Assembly (NCBI RefSeq): GCF_900117415.1
Contig: NZ_FPEI01000006.1
Coordinates: forward strand, 2,294,001 to 2,358,000
Source of the DNA: Hyphomicrobium sp. CS1BSMeth3
GTDB taxonomy: Bacteria; Pseudomonadota; Alphaproteobacteria; Rhizobiales; Hyphomicrobiaceae
Direction: 5' to 3'
Length of the DNA: 64,000 nt
Shown: piece by piece, positions 34,919 through 43,742 of the stretch
Layout of the letters: each line of letters opens with the position of its first letter
Position numbering within the stretch: the stretch's first letter is position 1
Notes under the pieces: generated by a model
Database searches by the model: none
What the model was told of the DNA's origin: nothing
Seen by the model: only the letters and a program-made list of their open reading frames with translations
Program-made: the position numbers and the translations under genes

Positions 34919-35695
34919 ATGTTCTTCAACATTGTCTGGATCGGGGCTTTATCCGGCGCGCTGATCATCGGCGCTACGCACGATGTTGTGGCGCAGACGA
35001 AAGGCCGCTGGAGCAGTGCGCAGTGCAATGAATTCGCGCCTAAAGAGAATCGAACGAGCGAGATCGAGCGCGACGAATATGACAAGCGCATCAACTTGAA
35101 GGACGCGATCGGCAACAAATCGTGGACGCTGTTGGGCCATTACTGGTGCTCCGAAGCGAGGCTTATCGCCGAGCTTCGACGAGCCCAGATCGAGCGCCGC
35201 AAGGAGTTCGAGAGGCAGTGTCCGGCTCTCAAAAAAGACCAGCGGTGCGATTCGCGGTGCTGGGGCAAATGGCTCGCATCCGACGAGAAGGACGTGGCGA
35301 GCAAGTGCGAAAGCGTCCGTAAACAGAGCGCGAAATACCGCGCCATGCACGAGGGCCGCATGCTCTGGCATCAGGCCCGCGAGATGCAAAAAAAGGATCG
35401 AGCCAAGGCCGCGGAACTGTATAAGGCGGCCGCTGCGAAATTCACGCCTCTGCCCCTCATGCGCGGCTACGAGCACTACCCGATCATCATTACCGAAGAA
35501 ATGAATACCGGGGTCATTGCGGAAGTGGCGCGTGATCTCGAGGGCGACGTGACGCCGTCCGCGCGTGGCACGCCGCACACCGACGCTGAGACCTGCAAGA
35601 CCGCACGCCTCTTGAGCGCCATCTACAAGCGCGAAGGCGTCGCGACGGGCGACTTCGATGACCAGATCGCGCTGGAATGTGATCCTGTCCGCTGA
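34919..35695 (+). CDS. Secreted hypothetical protein, Lys/Glu-rich with several cysteines
   Basis: 258 residues. A strong ribosome-binding site (AAGGGAGAAAGGC) precedes the ATG. Signal-like N-terminus MFFNIVWIGALSGALIIGAT with cleavage probably after VVAQ. The mature part is strongly charged and helical (EARLIAELRRAQIERRKEFE) with Cys pairs at CPALKKDQRCDSRC. I do not recognise a family. It shares orientation and composition with the preceding secreted protein, 48 bases upstream, so the two are probably one transcript. Confidence 0.6.
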   Translation: MFFNIVWIGALSGALIIGATHDVVAQTKGRWSSAQCNEFAPKENRTSEIERDEYDKRINLKDAIGNKSWTLLGHYWCSEARLIAELRRAQIERRKEFERQCPALKKDQRCDSRCWGKWLASDEKDVASKCESVRKQSAKYRAMHEGRMLWHQAREMQKKDRAKAAELYKAAAAKFTPLPLMRGYEHYPIIITEEMNTGVIAEVARDLEGDVTPSARGTPHTDAETCKTARLLSAIYKREGVATGDFDDQIALECDPVR

Positions 35696-35839
35696 AAGTG
35701 TCGGCACAAACAAGAGCACAGCGTTCTCTACTGATGGAACACGAAGCCGAGGGCGGAGAAGTTGCCTGAAATCGCAGCAGTAAGCTGCGGCACCTCAGGT
35801 GGCGGTTGAGAGGCCCGAGAGCAAAACGGGAGGAAAACG

Positions 35840-36451
35840 ATGATCGCGCGAATGCTGCTGGGTGTCGCCGCGGCGACAATGCTGATGGCGACGCCGGCGT
35901 GGGCACAGCTTGCGCCGGAATGGCCATCTTGCGTCGAGCTCCGCTTCACGCCGGACGAGCGCGTACGCAGCTGCACGGTGCTGATCAAGTCGGGGCGCGA
36001 GGCGCCGAAGAACCTTGCCGCTGCCTATAGCAACCGCGGCAACGCCTATGCCGCCAAGGGCGATCTCGACCGCGCCATCGCCGACCACAGCGCGGCGATC
36101 CGGATCAACACCGATTTTGCCAATGCCTACTTGAACCGCGGGAGCGCCTATTTCCGCAAGGGCGATTTCGACCGCGCCATCGCCGACGGCAATGAGGCGA
36201 TACGGCTCGCCTCCCGTCTCGGCATGACTGGCACTCTCATCGTGGCGTACGAAAACCGCGGCATTGCATTGCGCAACAAGGGCGACCAGGACCGCGCCAT
36301 CGCCGACTTCAACAAGGCGATCAGCCTCAATCCGCGCGATGCCGTGGCCTACTTCAACCGCGGCTTGTCGCGACAGGCGAAAGGCGACAAGGCGGGCGGC
36401 GAAGCCGATATTGCCACGGCGCGCCAGTTGCACCCGGGAATCGGGCAGTGA
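35840..36451 (+). CDS. Secreted tetratricopeptide-repeat protein
   Basis: 203 residues. Perfect SD (GGGAGGAAAACG before ATG). Signal peptide MIARMLLGVAAATMLMATPA with cleavage after WAQ. At least three TPR units follow with the recurring pattern NRGNAYAAKGDLDRAIADHS, NRGSAYFRKGDFDRAIAD, NRGIALRNKGDQDRAIAD and NRGLSRQAKGD. Likely a periplasmic protein-interaction module; partner unknown. An echo of its translation start recurs downstream at 36505-36550. Confidence 0.85.
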   Translation: MIARMLLGVAAATMLMATPAWAQLAPEWPSCVELRFTPDERVRSCTVLIKSGREAPKNLAAAYSNRGNAYAAKGDLDRAIADHSAAIRINTDFANAYLNRGSAYFRKGDFDRAIADGNEAIRLASRLGMTGTLIVAYENRGIALRNKGDQDRAIADFNKAISLNPRDAVAYFNRGLSRQAKGDKAGGEADIATARQLHPGIGQ

Positions 36452-36504
36452 ACGGGGGCGGCAGCCATGCGCAGCGCGTCCGCCGCTCGCGAGCAATGCT
36501 GCGG

Positions 36505-36550
36505 AGCTGAACAGGGAGGGAAACGATGACCGCGCGAGCGCTGCTGAACG
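36505..36550 (+). pseudogene. Decayed copy of the TPR gene 5' end
   Basis: CAGGGAGGGAAACGATGACC and the following CGCGAGCGCTGCTGAAC match the SD, ATG and first codons of the gene at 35840 (ACGGGAGGAAAACGATGATC, then CGCGAATGCTGCTGGGT). The frame closes soon after (stop at 36556). This suggests tandem duplication followed by decay. Confidence 0.4.
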
Positions 36551-36556
36551 CGCCAT

Positions 36557-36640
36557 AGCGGCCACGTTATGGCCTAGGACGCGTGCAGTGCCGGACGTCG
36601 GCTGCAGCAGGCCGAGCAGCATCCGCAAGGTGGCTAAGCA
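36557..36640 (-). pseudogene. Fragment of an ABC transporter ATPase
   Basis: Minus-strand frame reads ATLRMLLGLLQPTSGTARVL and then GHNVA, the segment that follows Walker A in ABC-2-type exporter ATPases (T-T-x-R-M-L-x-G-L-x-x-P-T-S-G). The Walker A itself and all downstream motifs are missing. A relic, not a gene. Confidence 0.5.
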
Positions 36641-36816
36641 GACAACCACTTGATCGGCTTTGTCGATCGGGGTCGACAAACGACGACGTCCGCTTTCTCT
36701 GCTCCTCAACTGCCAAATCACTGACGCATCTCGCTGGTGATCCGAAACGGCCATCCGTGTGGAGATTGCGATCGCAGCTCTTCAATTGTATGGACTTCGT
36801 CCGACGAGGACAGCCC

Positions 36817-37896
36817 ATGCCGAAGCCACTCGACTTGTCCGCGCTGCGCCGCTACGCCGTGGCGCGTACGCTGTTTGCGCCGACCACGCTCCCGCGCGCC
36901 ATCGACAAGCTCGGATTCGTGCAGGCCGACCCGATCCGCGCGCCGGCGCCCGCGCAGGATTTGACGCTGCGCCACCGCGTCAAAGACTATCGTGCTGGTG
37001 ATCTGAAGCGCCGCTATACCCGGCTGGCCGTCGAGGAAGACTTCTTCATCAACCACGGCATCCTGCCGCGGGAAACGCAGCGGCTGATGCATCCACGCCG
37101 CGCACGCACGGTGTGGGGCGCCGACAAGATGCGTCAGGCACAGGCGGTATTGGATTTCGTGCGCGAGCGCGGCACGGTGCATCCGCGCGAGGTCGATGCG
37201 CAGTTTTCGCACGGCAAGGTAAGCAACTGGTTCGGTGGCACCACGAACGCGTCGACGCAACTGCTCGACGGCATGCAGTACCGAGGGATGGTGCGCATCG
37301 CTGGTCGCGCGGGTGGTGTGCGTCTGTACGCAGCAGCCCCCATCATCGAGCCGCCCGAAGACCCGCAGCAGCACATGGACGCCCTGGCCAATGTCGTGAT
37401 CCGACTCTATGCGCCTTTGCCGGAGCGCACTCTGAAGCACTTGGTCAGCCGCCTAGTCTATGCGGCACCGCAATGGATGCATCTGCGCAAGGACACGTTG
37501 AGGCGTGTTCGTACGCGGCTACAACACGCAAAGATTGACGGGCATTCTTGGTACTGGCCTGAAGGCGAGAACCCGGCGTCCAATCGCCACGAGCCCGACG
37601 ACATCGTGCGACTGCTCGCCCCCTTCGATCCGATCGTGTGGGACCGCGACCGTTTTGAGAGATTGTGGGGCTGGGCCTACCGCTTCGAGGCCTACACACC
37701 TGCGCCCAACCGCGTGCGTGGCTACTACGCGCTGCCGCTGCTATGGCGCGACCAGGTCATCGGCTGGGGCAACCTCGCGTGGCGTGACGCCAAGCTCAAG
37801 GCCGATATCGGCTACGTGGCCGGCAAGCCGCCGCGCGAGGTCGCGTTCAAGCGTGCTCTCGACGACGAATTGCATCGCATGCGGGCCTTCCTCTAG
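36817..37896 (+). CDS. AlkZ/YcaQ-family winged-helix DNA glycosylase
   Basis: 359 residues. Family of HTH_42 proteins that excise bulky alkylated bases or unhook interstrand crosslinks. The N-terminal LGFVQADPIRAPAPAQDLTL carries the conserved Q-x-D-x-I segment of the active-site helix. FFINHGILP and the C-terminal LLAPFDPIVWDRDRFERLWG are further signatures. Start at 36817 has GAGGA upstream; reading further upstream would add unrelated residues. A DNA-repair function fits an island carrying toxic-compound resistance, but that link is inference. Confidence 0.85.
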   Translation: MPKPLDLSALRRYAVARTLFAPTTLPRAIDKLGFVQADPIRAPAPAQDLTLRHRVKDYRAGDLKRRYTRLAVEEDFFINHGILPRETQRLMHPRRARTVWGADKMRQAQAVLDFVRERGTVHPREVDAQFSHGKVSNWFGGTTNASTQLLDGMQYRGMVRIAGRAGGVRLYAAAPIIEPPEDPQQHMDALANVVIRLYAPLPERTLKHLVSRLVYAAPQWMHLRKDTLRRVRTRLQHAKIDGHSWYWPEGENPASNRHEPDDIVRLLAPFDPIVWDRDRFERLWGWAYRFEAYTPAPNRVRGYYALPLLWRDQVIGWGNLAWRDAKLKADIGYVAGKPPREVAFKRALDDELHRMRAFL

Positions 37897-37918
37897 GGTG
37901 TAGCGCTTATGGCCCGCC

Positions 37919-38119
37919 ATGCCGGGAGCTCGACGAGTGGCTTCCAACCCGACCATGGCGACGCCGGAGGACGATCGGTTCAGCCCGGCTCAACGGGAGA
38001 ATATCGTGCTCCATCACAGGCTGATCGAGGTGATGGCGCGCGGTGCGATGCGCCGCGCCGCGCTGCCAGAGGTTATATCCGCGTCAGAACGACCGGAGCG
38101 ATATTACATCTTCCCATGA
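37919..38119 (+). other. Possible short ORF, no recognised product
   Basis: 66 codons between the glycosylase gene and the convergent ThDP-enzyme gene. It contains DDRFSPAQRENIVLHHRLIE followed by VMARGAMRR, which looks amphipathic and helical. It overlaps the 3' end of the convergent gene by 16 bases and has no clear ribosome-binding site. Could be a gene fragment. Confidence 0.25.
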
Positions 38120-39795
38120 CCGCGAACGACATTGCGGCGCATTGTGGGGGCAACGACTTGGTCGGAGATTTGGAAATTCCACACGCCTGCCTCTCCCTGC
38201 GCGGCGAACTCGTCAAATAATCCAGGCACCCTGGCAAGATCCCGCACCTCAGCTCCGACGAGTCCAAAGCCCTGCGCGATCGCTTCGAATGGCGGGCGCC
38301 CGAATATGGCACCTGAATCGTCTTCTCCCGTGTGTCGGAATTTGTGAATCTCGGCACCGTAGGCACCATCGTTCAACACACAAATGAGGACGCGCAGCCC
38401 GTGTCGCTTCAGCGTCTCAAGCTCTTGAATGTGCATCAGCAGGCTACCATCGCCTTCGATGAGGACCACTTTGCCGTTGCGGCCCTCCGCGCGCGCGGCG
38501 GCGACGCCGATTGCATAAGAAAGGCCATTGCCGATCGCACCGAATTCGCGAATGGCGCAGAATTTCTCGGGCGGCCGGCCGCGCATCTGCGAGTTGAAGT
38601 ATGACTGATGGCCGGAGCCGGACACGATATCCCAGTCCTTCGGAATGACATCGTCGAGCATCCGGATGACTGCGCGCGGATCGAGAAGGCCGGGGGCGAT
38701 CTCGAAATGGTGGTCATCAGGGAGCTCGGTGGCGATGCGATGGGCGAGTTCGTTCGTGCGCACCGTCGCCGCAGTAGGCTTGCCGGCACCGAGCGTCGCG
38801 TCAAGCTCGGTGAGAATTGCCTCGGCGGTGACCCTGGCGTCGGCTGTGATGAAGAAGTTGGCGGCCAGCGCCCCTTCGCTCAGTCCCCTCGGCGCTGTAT
38901 CGATCTGGGCGACGAACGCCTGCGGGAAGATATTGCCGCCGTCGACCGTGTAGTAGGACATGCGGGCGCCGAAGGCCAAGATCAGATCGGCCTCGGCCAT
39001 CACTTCGCGGCAGAGCTTTGTTGCGTAGCCCCCGCTGATGCCGAGCGAATAGGGATGGTGATCGAAGAGCCCGCGCGCGGGCAACGTCGTTGCAAGCGCT
39101 GCGCCACACCGATCGGCAACGGCTTCGACAGCAGATTTGGCTCCGGAGTGCAGGACGCCGCGACCGGCGATCACGATGGGATTCTTAGCTTCACGGATCT
39201 TAGCGACGAGCGCCGCCACAAGCTCTGGATCGGGGCGGGGCCGTCCCCCATTGGGAATATACCGGGTGGACGGCACGTATGGGCTGGTGGTCGCCGGCGC
39301 GAGCGTCTGCAAATCGTAGGGCACACCGAGAACCACTGGACGACGCTCGAGGCGCGCGACATGAAATGCCTCGCGCACATACTCGTGCATACGCGGCAAA
39401 CTGTGCGCCTGAATGTAGTGGGCACCGGTCGCCGTCACCAGCGGCAACTGTGCAATCTCCTGGTTGTAAAACTTTGCGTTGATCGGCGACTCGCCAGCAA
39501 AGACGACAAGTGGGATGCGAGCACGGACTGCCGCTGGTAGCGCGGTCGTAAGCTGCGTGAGACCAGGCCCGCACGTCACAGAAGCCGCTGCTATCTTGCC
39601 GGTCGCTACGTGGTAGCCCATCGCCGCGGCTACGGCGCAGTGCTCATGGCGATGGTGCACCGTCTTGATGCCGGGCAATTTCTGCAGGGCTGACGTCCAG
39701 TGCATGTTCCCGTCGCCCATGAGGATGAATTGGGTGTCTACTCCCTCTGCGACGAACGCCTCGGCAAGCGCCTGATAAAGCTTGAGCTTCTGCAT
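38104..39795 (-). CDS. Thiamine-diphosphate-dependent enzyme, acetolactate-synthase/decarboxylase-like
   Basis: 563 residues. The N-terminal pyrimidine-binding domain has the catalytic Glu in HHRHEHCAVAAAMGY and SVTCGPGLTQLTTALPAAV. The C-terminal domain has the ThDP/Mg motif EGDGSLLMHIQELETLKRHG ending in VLND. The central domain has IAGRGVLHSGAKSAVEAV. The start MQKLKLYQAL (39795) has AGGAAA upstream; codons further upstream do not resemble the family. The substrate, a 2-oxo acid or possibly an aldehyde ligation, cannot be assigned. It follows the flavoprotein gene on the same strand after a 447-base gap. Confidence 0.88.
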   Translation of the reverse strand: MQKLKLYQALAEAFVAEGVDTQFILMGDGNMHWTSALQKLPGIKTVHHRHEHCAVAAAMGYHVATGKIAAASVTCGPGLTQLTTALPAAVRARIPLVVFAGESPINAKFYNQEIAQLPLVTATGAHYIQAHSLPRMHEYVREAFHVARLERRPVVLGVPYDLQTLAPATTSPYVPSTRYIPNGGRPRPDPELVAALVAKIREAKNPIVIAGRGVLHSGAKSAVEAVADRCGAALATTLPARGLFDHHPYSLGISGGYATKLCREVMAEADLILAFGARMSYYTVDGGNIFPQAFVAQIDTAPRGLSEGALAANFFITADARVTAEAILTELDATLGAGKPTAATVRTNELAHRIATELPDDHHFEIAPGLLDPRAVIRMLDDVIPKDWDIVSGSGHQSYFNSQMRGRPPEKFCAIREFGAIGNGLSYAIGVAAARAEGRNGKVVLIEGDGSLLMHIQELETLKRHGLRVLICVLNDGAYGAEIHKFRHTGEDDSGAIFGRPPFEAIAQGFGLVGAEVRDLARVPGLFDEFAAQGEAGVWNFQISDQVVAPTMRRNVVRGHGKM

Positions 39796-40242
39796 TTTGG
39801 ACTGATTTCCTCGACTTCGGACAAGTTGGACGAGCAGCGTAGCGCTTCGGGAGCCGAGGCGCGATCCTTGCCTTGCGGGCGGATGAGGCATTCGGCGCCA
39901 CTCAACAAATGGCGAGCAGATAGTGTCATCCGAGATGTCGGTGTGAAAGGAGTCGCGCCGCTGGTCAGCTTCTATCGGGCCAGCGAACACGCAAATTCTG
40001 CAGGAGCGCTGAAGCCATATTGAAGAACTGCACGTCGGCTACTTCTACACTGCGCCATCCGCCGCGACGCCCGAAGCCGATCAGCTTGATGCCCCGATAG
40101 AGCATGTCTGCTTCGGGTCAGCACCAGACATCCGTTCGGTCTCCCTGGAATGCCGAACAGATTTATCCGCACCACCGTGCTCACACCCGAGACAGAGAGG
40201 GGTCCTGGTGCGGCCGGCGACCACATTCTTGCGCGCTGGCAT
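39796..40242. other. Intergenic region between ThDP-enzyme and flavoprotein genes
   Basis: 447 bases. The minus strand holds a 46-codon open frame (39965-40105; MLYRGIKLIGFGRRGGW onwards) without clear ribosome-binding site or family. The plus strand near 40026-40130 reads LHVGYFYTA and DAPIEHVCFG, faintly like a vicinal-oxygen-chelate domain. Neither is supported as a gene; the stretch may be decayed coding sequence. Confidence 0.4.
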
Positions 40243-42738
40243 TCAGAAGCGGACGCGGTCTCCCGATGGATCATACATCGGTTTGAGGCTGGCCAAAGCC
40301 GGGACTGCGCGTCCCGCGACCTCAATTTCAAACCGATGCGCTAGCAGGCGTTCCGCGCTGTCGCATTCGCGGCATGGCACGTAACCCAGCCCGATGGCAG
40401 CACCGAGCGAATGGCCGAACCCTCCCGACGTCAGATAGCCAACAATCGCACCGTTGGCGATGATCGGCTCCGAGTGATAGAGCAGCGGTTCCGGGTCATC
40501 CAGTTTGAACTGGACGAGCCGGCGCGACATGCCTTCTCGCTTTTTCGTGAGCACCGCCTCGCGACCAATGAAATCGCCGAACTTGGACCGTGGCTTGTTG
40601 GGCTTCACTGCGAAGCCGAGTCCCGCCTCGAGCACGTGATCCTCATCGGCGATGTCGTGCCCGAAATGGCGATACGCTTTCTCGAGCCTGAGCGTGTCCA
40701 TCGCGTTGACACCCACGAGCCTGAGGCCATGCGGCGCCCCGGCAGCCATGATGGCATCGAACACGTAGCGCGCGAACTCCGTCGGCATGTAGAGCTCCCA
40801 CCCCAGCTCGCCGACGTAGGTCACGCGATGCGCGCGCACCAGCGCCATGCCGAGCTCCATGGTTCGTGCCGTACCGAAGGGGAATGAAGCATTCCCGAGA
40901 TCATAGGACACAAGCGGCTGCAGCACGTCCCGGGCACGCGGCCCCATGAGGGCAAGACAAGCCTCGCCACTGCTGACGTCGAGCGTAACGCACCGGGCGC
41001 CGTCGGGTATCTGGCGCTGCAGCCACGCGAAGTCGCGGATGACGCAGGCCGCTGATGTGATCACGAGGAACGAGGACTCGCCGAGCCTCGTGATCGTCAA
41101 GTCTGCTTCGATGCCGCCCTTGTCATTGAGCCACTGCGTGTAGACGATGCGTCCGGGCTCGACCGCTACATCGTTGGCGGAGATGCGCTGCAGCACGGCT
41201 TCGGCATCCGGCCCTTCGACGCGGAACTTGCCGAACGCACTCATGTCGAGCAAGCCGACGCCGTTACGGACCGCATGGTGCTCGGCCGCTACGTGGGCAA
41301 ACCAGTCCTGCCGCCCCCAACCGTAGCGCCACTCAGGTCGCTGGCCGTTCGCGGCGGCGTCAACCGGCACGAACCAGTGAGCGCGCTCCCAGCCGGCCGT
41401 CTCGCCGAAGCAGGCGCCCGCCGCCTTCAACTGATCGTAGAACGGCGTGTGGCGGACATTGCGTGAGGTCTCGTACTGTCGAAACGGAAAGTGGTCGGCG
41501 TAAAGCAGGCCCAGCGTTTCGGTGACCCGGGTCTGGATGAACGTCCGCGTCGCCTGATAGGGCACGACGCGACGTACGTCGACGTCCCAGAGGTCGAACG
41601 GCGGCGCACCATCGACGATCCACTGCGCAAGCGCCATGCCGGCGCCCCCCGCCGACTGGATGCCAATCGAATTGAACCCGCACGCGACGTAGAATCCCGG
41701 CAGTTGCGGAGCCTCGCCGAGCAGATAGCGATCGTCATGCGTGAAACTTTCGGGACCATTGAAGAACGTGTGTATGCCGATGCGGCCGACGATCGGCACG
41801 CGCGCAGTTGCCTTCTCCAGGATCGGCGCGAAGTGGTCGAGATCCTCCGGCAACTGGTCGAAACAGAAGCCCTCGGGGATACCATTCGTCGCCCACGGCT
41901 TGGCGACGGGCTCGAACGCGCCGAGCAGGATCTTGCCGGCATCCTCCTTGTAGTAGGCGCACTCGTCGGGGACGCGCAGAACCGGCAGCTCGCGCGGGAT
42001 GTCGGGCGACGGCTCCGTTACGATATAGAAATGCTCGCACGCATGGAGCGGCAGCGGCACGCCGGCCCATCGACCGACATCGCGGGCCCACATGCCAGCG
42101 CAATTCACGACGATCTCAGCTTCGATCGCGCCGCGATCGGTGAGAACTCCGGTCACGCGACCCTTGGCCTGACTGATGCCTGTGACTTTGATGCCCTCGA
42201 CGATCCGAACGCCGCGATTGCGTGCACCCTTCGCCATTGCCAGAGCGATATTGCCGGGATCGCCTTGACCATCCTTGGGAAGGTAGACGGCGCCCGCGGC
42301 GCCAGACACATCGAGCAGCGGATGGCGAGTGGTGGCTTCACCTGCGGATATGACTTCGATGTCGACGCCATACGCCCGGGCCATCGAGGCCCCGCGCTTG
42401 AGCTCCTCCAACCGCTCGGACGTCAGTGCCAACGTGAGCGAGCCGTTGCGCTTGAACCCTGTCGCGACACCGGTCTCCGCTTCGAGCGTGCCGTACAATT
42501 CCTGGCTGTACTTTGCGAGCCGCGTCATGTTCGCTGTAGCTCGAAGCTGGGCAATCAGGCCGGCGGCGTGCCAAGTCGTGCCACAGGTGAGCTGCTTGCG
42601 CTCCAGCAGGATGACGTCGCTCCACCCCAATTTGGAGAGGTGATAGGCGACCGCGCAGCCGGCAACGCCCCCCCCGATGATGACTGCGCGCGCCTTTCGA
42701 GGCAGGGTCCCGATTGCTTCGCTGTTCATGCGGATCAA
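40243..42738 (-). CDS. FAD-dependent oxidoreductase fused to GcvT aminomethyltransferase domain (dimethylglycine/sarcosine dehydrogenase-like)
   Basis: 831 residues. The N-terminal FAD-binding DAO domain begins AVIIGGGVAGCAVAYHLSKL. CGTTWHAAGLIAQLRA holds the His that carries covalent FAD in dimethylglycine and sarcosine dehydrogenases. From about residue 440 the GcvT-like folate-binding domain and barrel follow (GLLDMSAFGKFRVEGPDAEA, VGVNAMDTLRLEKAYRHFGH). Expected to demethylate an N-methyl amine, passing the methyl group to tetrahydrofolate. The start overlaps the CobW stop by 4 bases. The divergent transporter may import its substrate. Confidence 0.9.
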   Translation of the reverse strand: MIRMNSEAIGTLPRKARAVIIGGGVAGCAVAYHLSKLGWSDVILLERKQLTCGTTWHAAGLIAQLRATANMTRLAKYSQELYGTLEAETGVATGFKRNGSLTLALTSERLEELKRGASMARAYGVDIEVISAGEATTRHPLLDVSGAAGAVYLPKDGQGDPGNIALAMAKGARNRGVRIVEGIKVTGISQAKGRVTGVLTDRGAIEAEIVVNCAGMWARDVGRWAGVPLPLHACEHFYIVTEPSPDIPRELPVLRVPDECAYYKEDAGKILLGAFEPVAKPWATNGIPEGFCFDQLPEDLDHFAPILEKATARVPIVGRIGIHTFFNGPESFTHDDRYLLGEAPQLPGFYVACGFNSIGIQSAGGAGMALAQWIVDGAPPFDLWDVDVRRVVPYQATRTFIQTRVTETLGLLYADHFPFRQYETSRNVRHTPFYDQLKAAGACFGETAGWERAHWFVPVDAAANGQRPEWRYGWGRQDWFAHVAAEHHAVRNGVGLLDMSAFGKFRVEGPDAEAVLQRISANDVAVEPGRIVYTQWLNDKGGIEADLTITRLGESSFLVITSAACVIRDFAWLQRQIPDGARCVTLDVSSGEACLALMGPRARDVLQPLVSYDLGNASFPFGTARTMELGMALVRAHRVTYVGELGWELYMPTEFARYVFDAIMAAGAPHGLRLVGVNAMDTLRLEKAYRHFGHDIADEDHVLEAGLGFAVKPNKPRSKFGDFIGREAVLTKKREGMSRRLVQFKLDDPEPLLYHSEPIIANGAIVGYLTSGGFGHSLGAAIGLGYVPCRECDSAERLLAHRFEIEVAGRAVPALASLKPMYDPSGDRVRF

Positions 42739-43742
42739 CGCGCCCCCCCATCGGCCACGGCGGCGCGGCGGGCACTACGAGTGCCACTTCGAATTGGATC
42801 GTTCAATGCTGCTTCATTTCCTGCACCCAGGGCCGCGAGCTGTAACCGAAGCGCCTCGAGATCTTTGCGATCGGTACCGATTGCCATCAACGCCTGTGGC
42901 GCGGCATCCGCGGCGTGTGGACACGGCTCGATCGAGCGCCGTGCGGCGACGCACTGGACGAGCATCGTCCGCCCGGTCGCGATATCGGTAACGAAACCTT
43001 TGACGCGATGCACGCTCGCGGGCAGATCCCCAAGGACCGTCTCGAGCTCGTCGAGATCGAGCGCTTCCTCCATCGGGACCGTTGCATTGAAAAACGTGCC
43101 CGGTCGGGCATGTGCGAGCTCGCCGTATCGTGATGCGGCGGCCTGATGCGCGCCCTGCAGAACCAACGCTGGATCGATCCGGCCCCAGGTGGATTCCACG
43201 ATCCCCGCGCCGGACGCCAAACCTGACAGCCAATCGACAACCGACGACCGTGCTTCCGCGTCGACCAGATCGGTCTTGTTGAGGATGAGAAGATCCGCGG
43301 AGCCGATCTGGCGGCGAACGACGCCGCCGACAAATTTATCCGTCGCGCGCTCGCGAATAGTCTCGACGTCGACGACACAGACCACCGCGTGCCGGCTCAA
43401 GCCAGGCCAGCTTTCGACATAGCGCAGCATGCGCGCAGGTTCCGCAACGCCGCTCGCTTCAATCAGAATGTGCTGCGGGGGCTTGTCGCGACGCAACTGC
43501 GCATCGATCGCCGCGCCGAGGTCGTCCTGGATTGTGCAGCACACACAGCCATTGCTGAGCGTGATCGTGTCTTCGGCCCGCGACGAAATCAGACTGGCAT
43601 CGATGTTGACGGCGCCGAAGTCGTTGACGAGAACCGCCACGCGCACATCGAGCGCGTGCGAAAGGACGTGATTGATCAGCGTCGTCTTGCCCGCGCCGAG
43701 GTAGCCGCCGAGAATGGTGACAGGAATGTCCACGGCCGTCAC
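42735..43742 (-). CDS. CobW/P47K-family GTP-binding metallochaperone
   Basis: 335 residues. G1 loop ILGGYLGAGKTTLINHVL, metal-binding GCVCCTIQDDLGAAI with the family C-x-C-C motif, G3-like region, and G4 motif LILNKTDLVDAE. C-terminal CobW_C domain from about 240. These GTPases deliver metal, often zinc or cobalt, to a client enzyme. Here it overlaps both neighbours by 4 bases, so the amidohydrolase is the likely client. Inference from context only. Confidence 0.9.
   Translation of the reverse strand: MTAVDIPVTILGGYLGAGKTTLINHVLSHALDVRVAVLVNDFGAVNIDASLISSRAEDTITLSNGCVCCTIQDDLGAAIDAQLRRDKPPQHILIEASGVAEPARMLRYVESWPGLSRHAVVCVVDVETIRERATDKFVGGVVRRQIGSADLLILNKTDLVDAEARSSVVDWLSGLASGAGIVESTWGRIDPALVLQGAHQAAASRYGELAHARPGTFFNATVPMEEALDLDELETVLGDLPASVHRVKGFVTDIATGRTMLVQCVAARRSIEPCPHAADAAPQALMAIGTDRKDLEALRLQLAALGAGNEAALNDPIRSGTRSARRAAVADGGAR

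Larger units (their letters stand above)
36452..36816. other. Intergenic stretch with relics
   Basis: 365 bases without an intact gene. Contents: a degraded copy of the TPR gene's SD and first codons (36505-36550) and the minus-strand ABC ATPase fragment listed separately. Nothing else recognisable. Confidence 0.55.

Noticed and set aside
40026-40130. Plus-strand segment faintly like a VOC domain (DAPIEHVCFG)
   Set aside because: Too short and interrupted by stops; could be coincidence.
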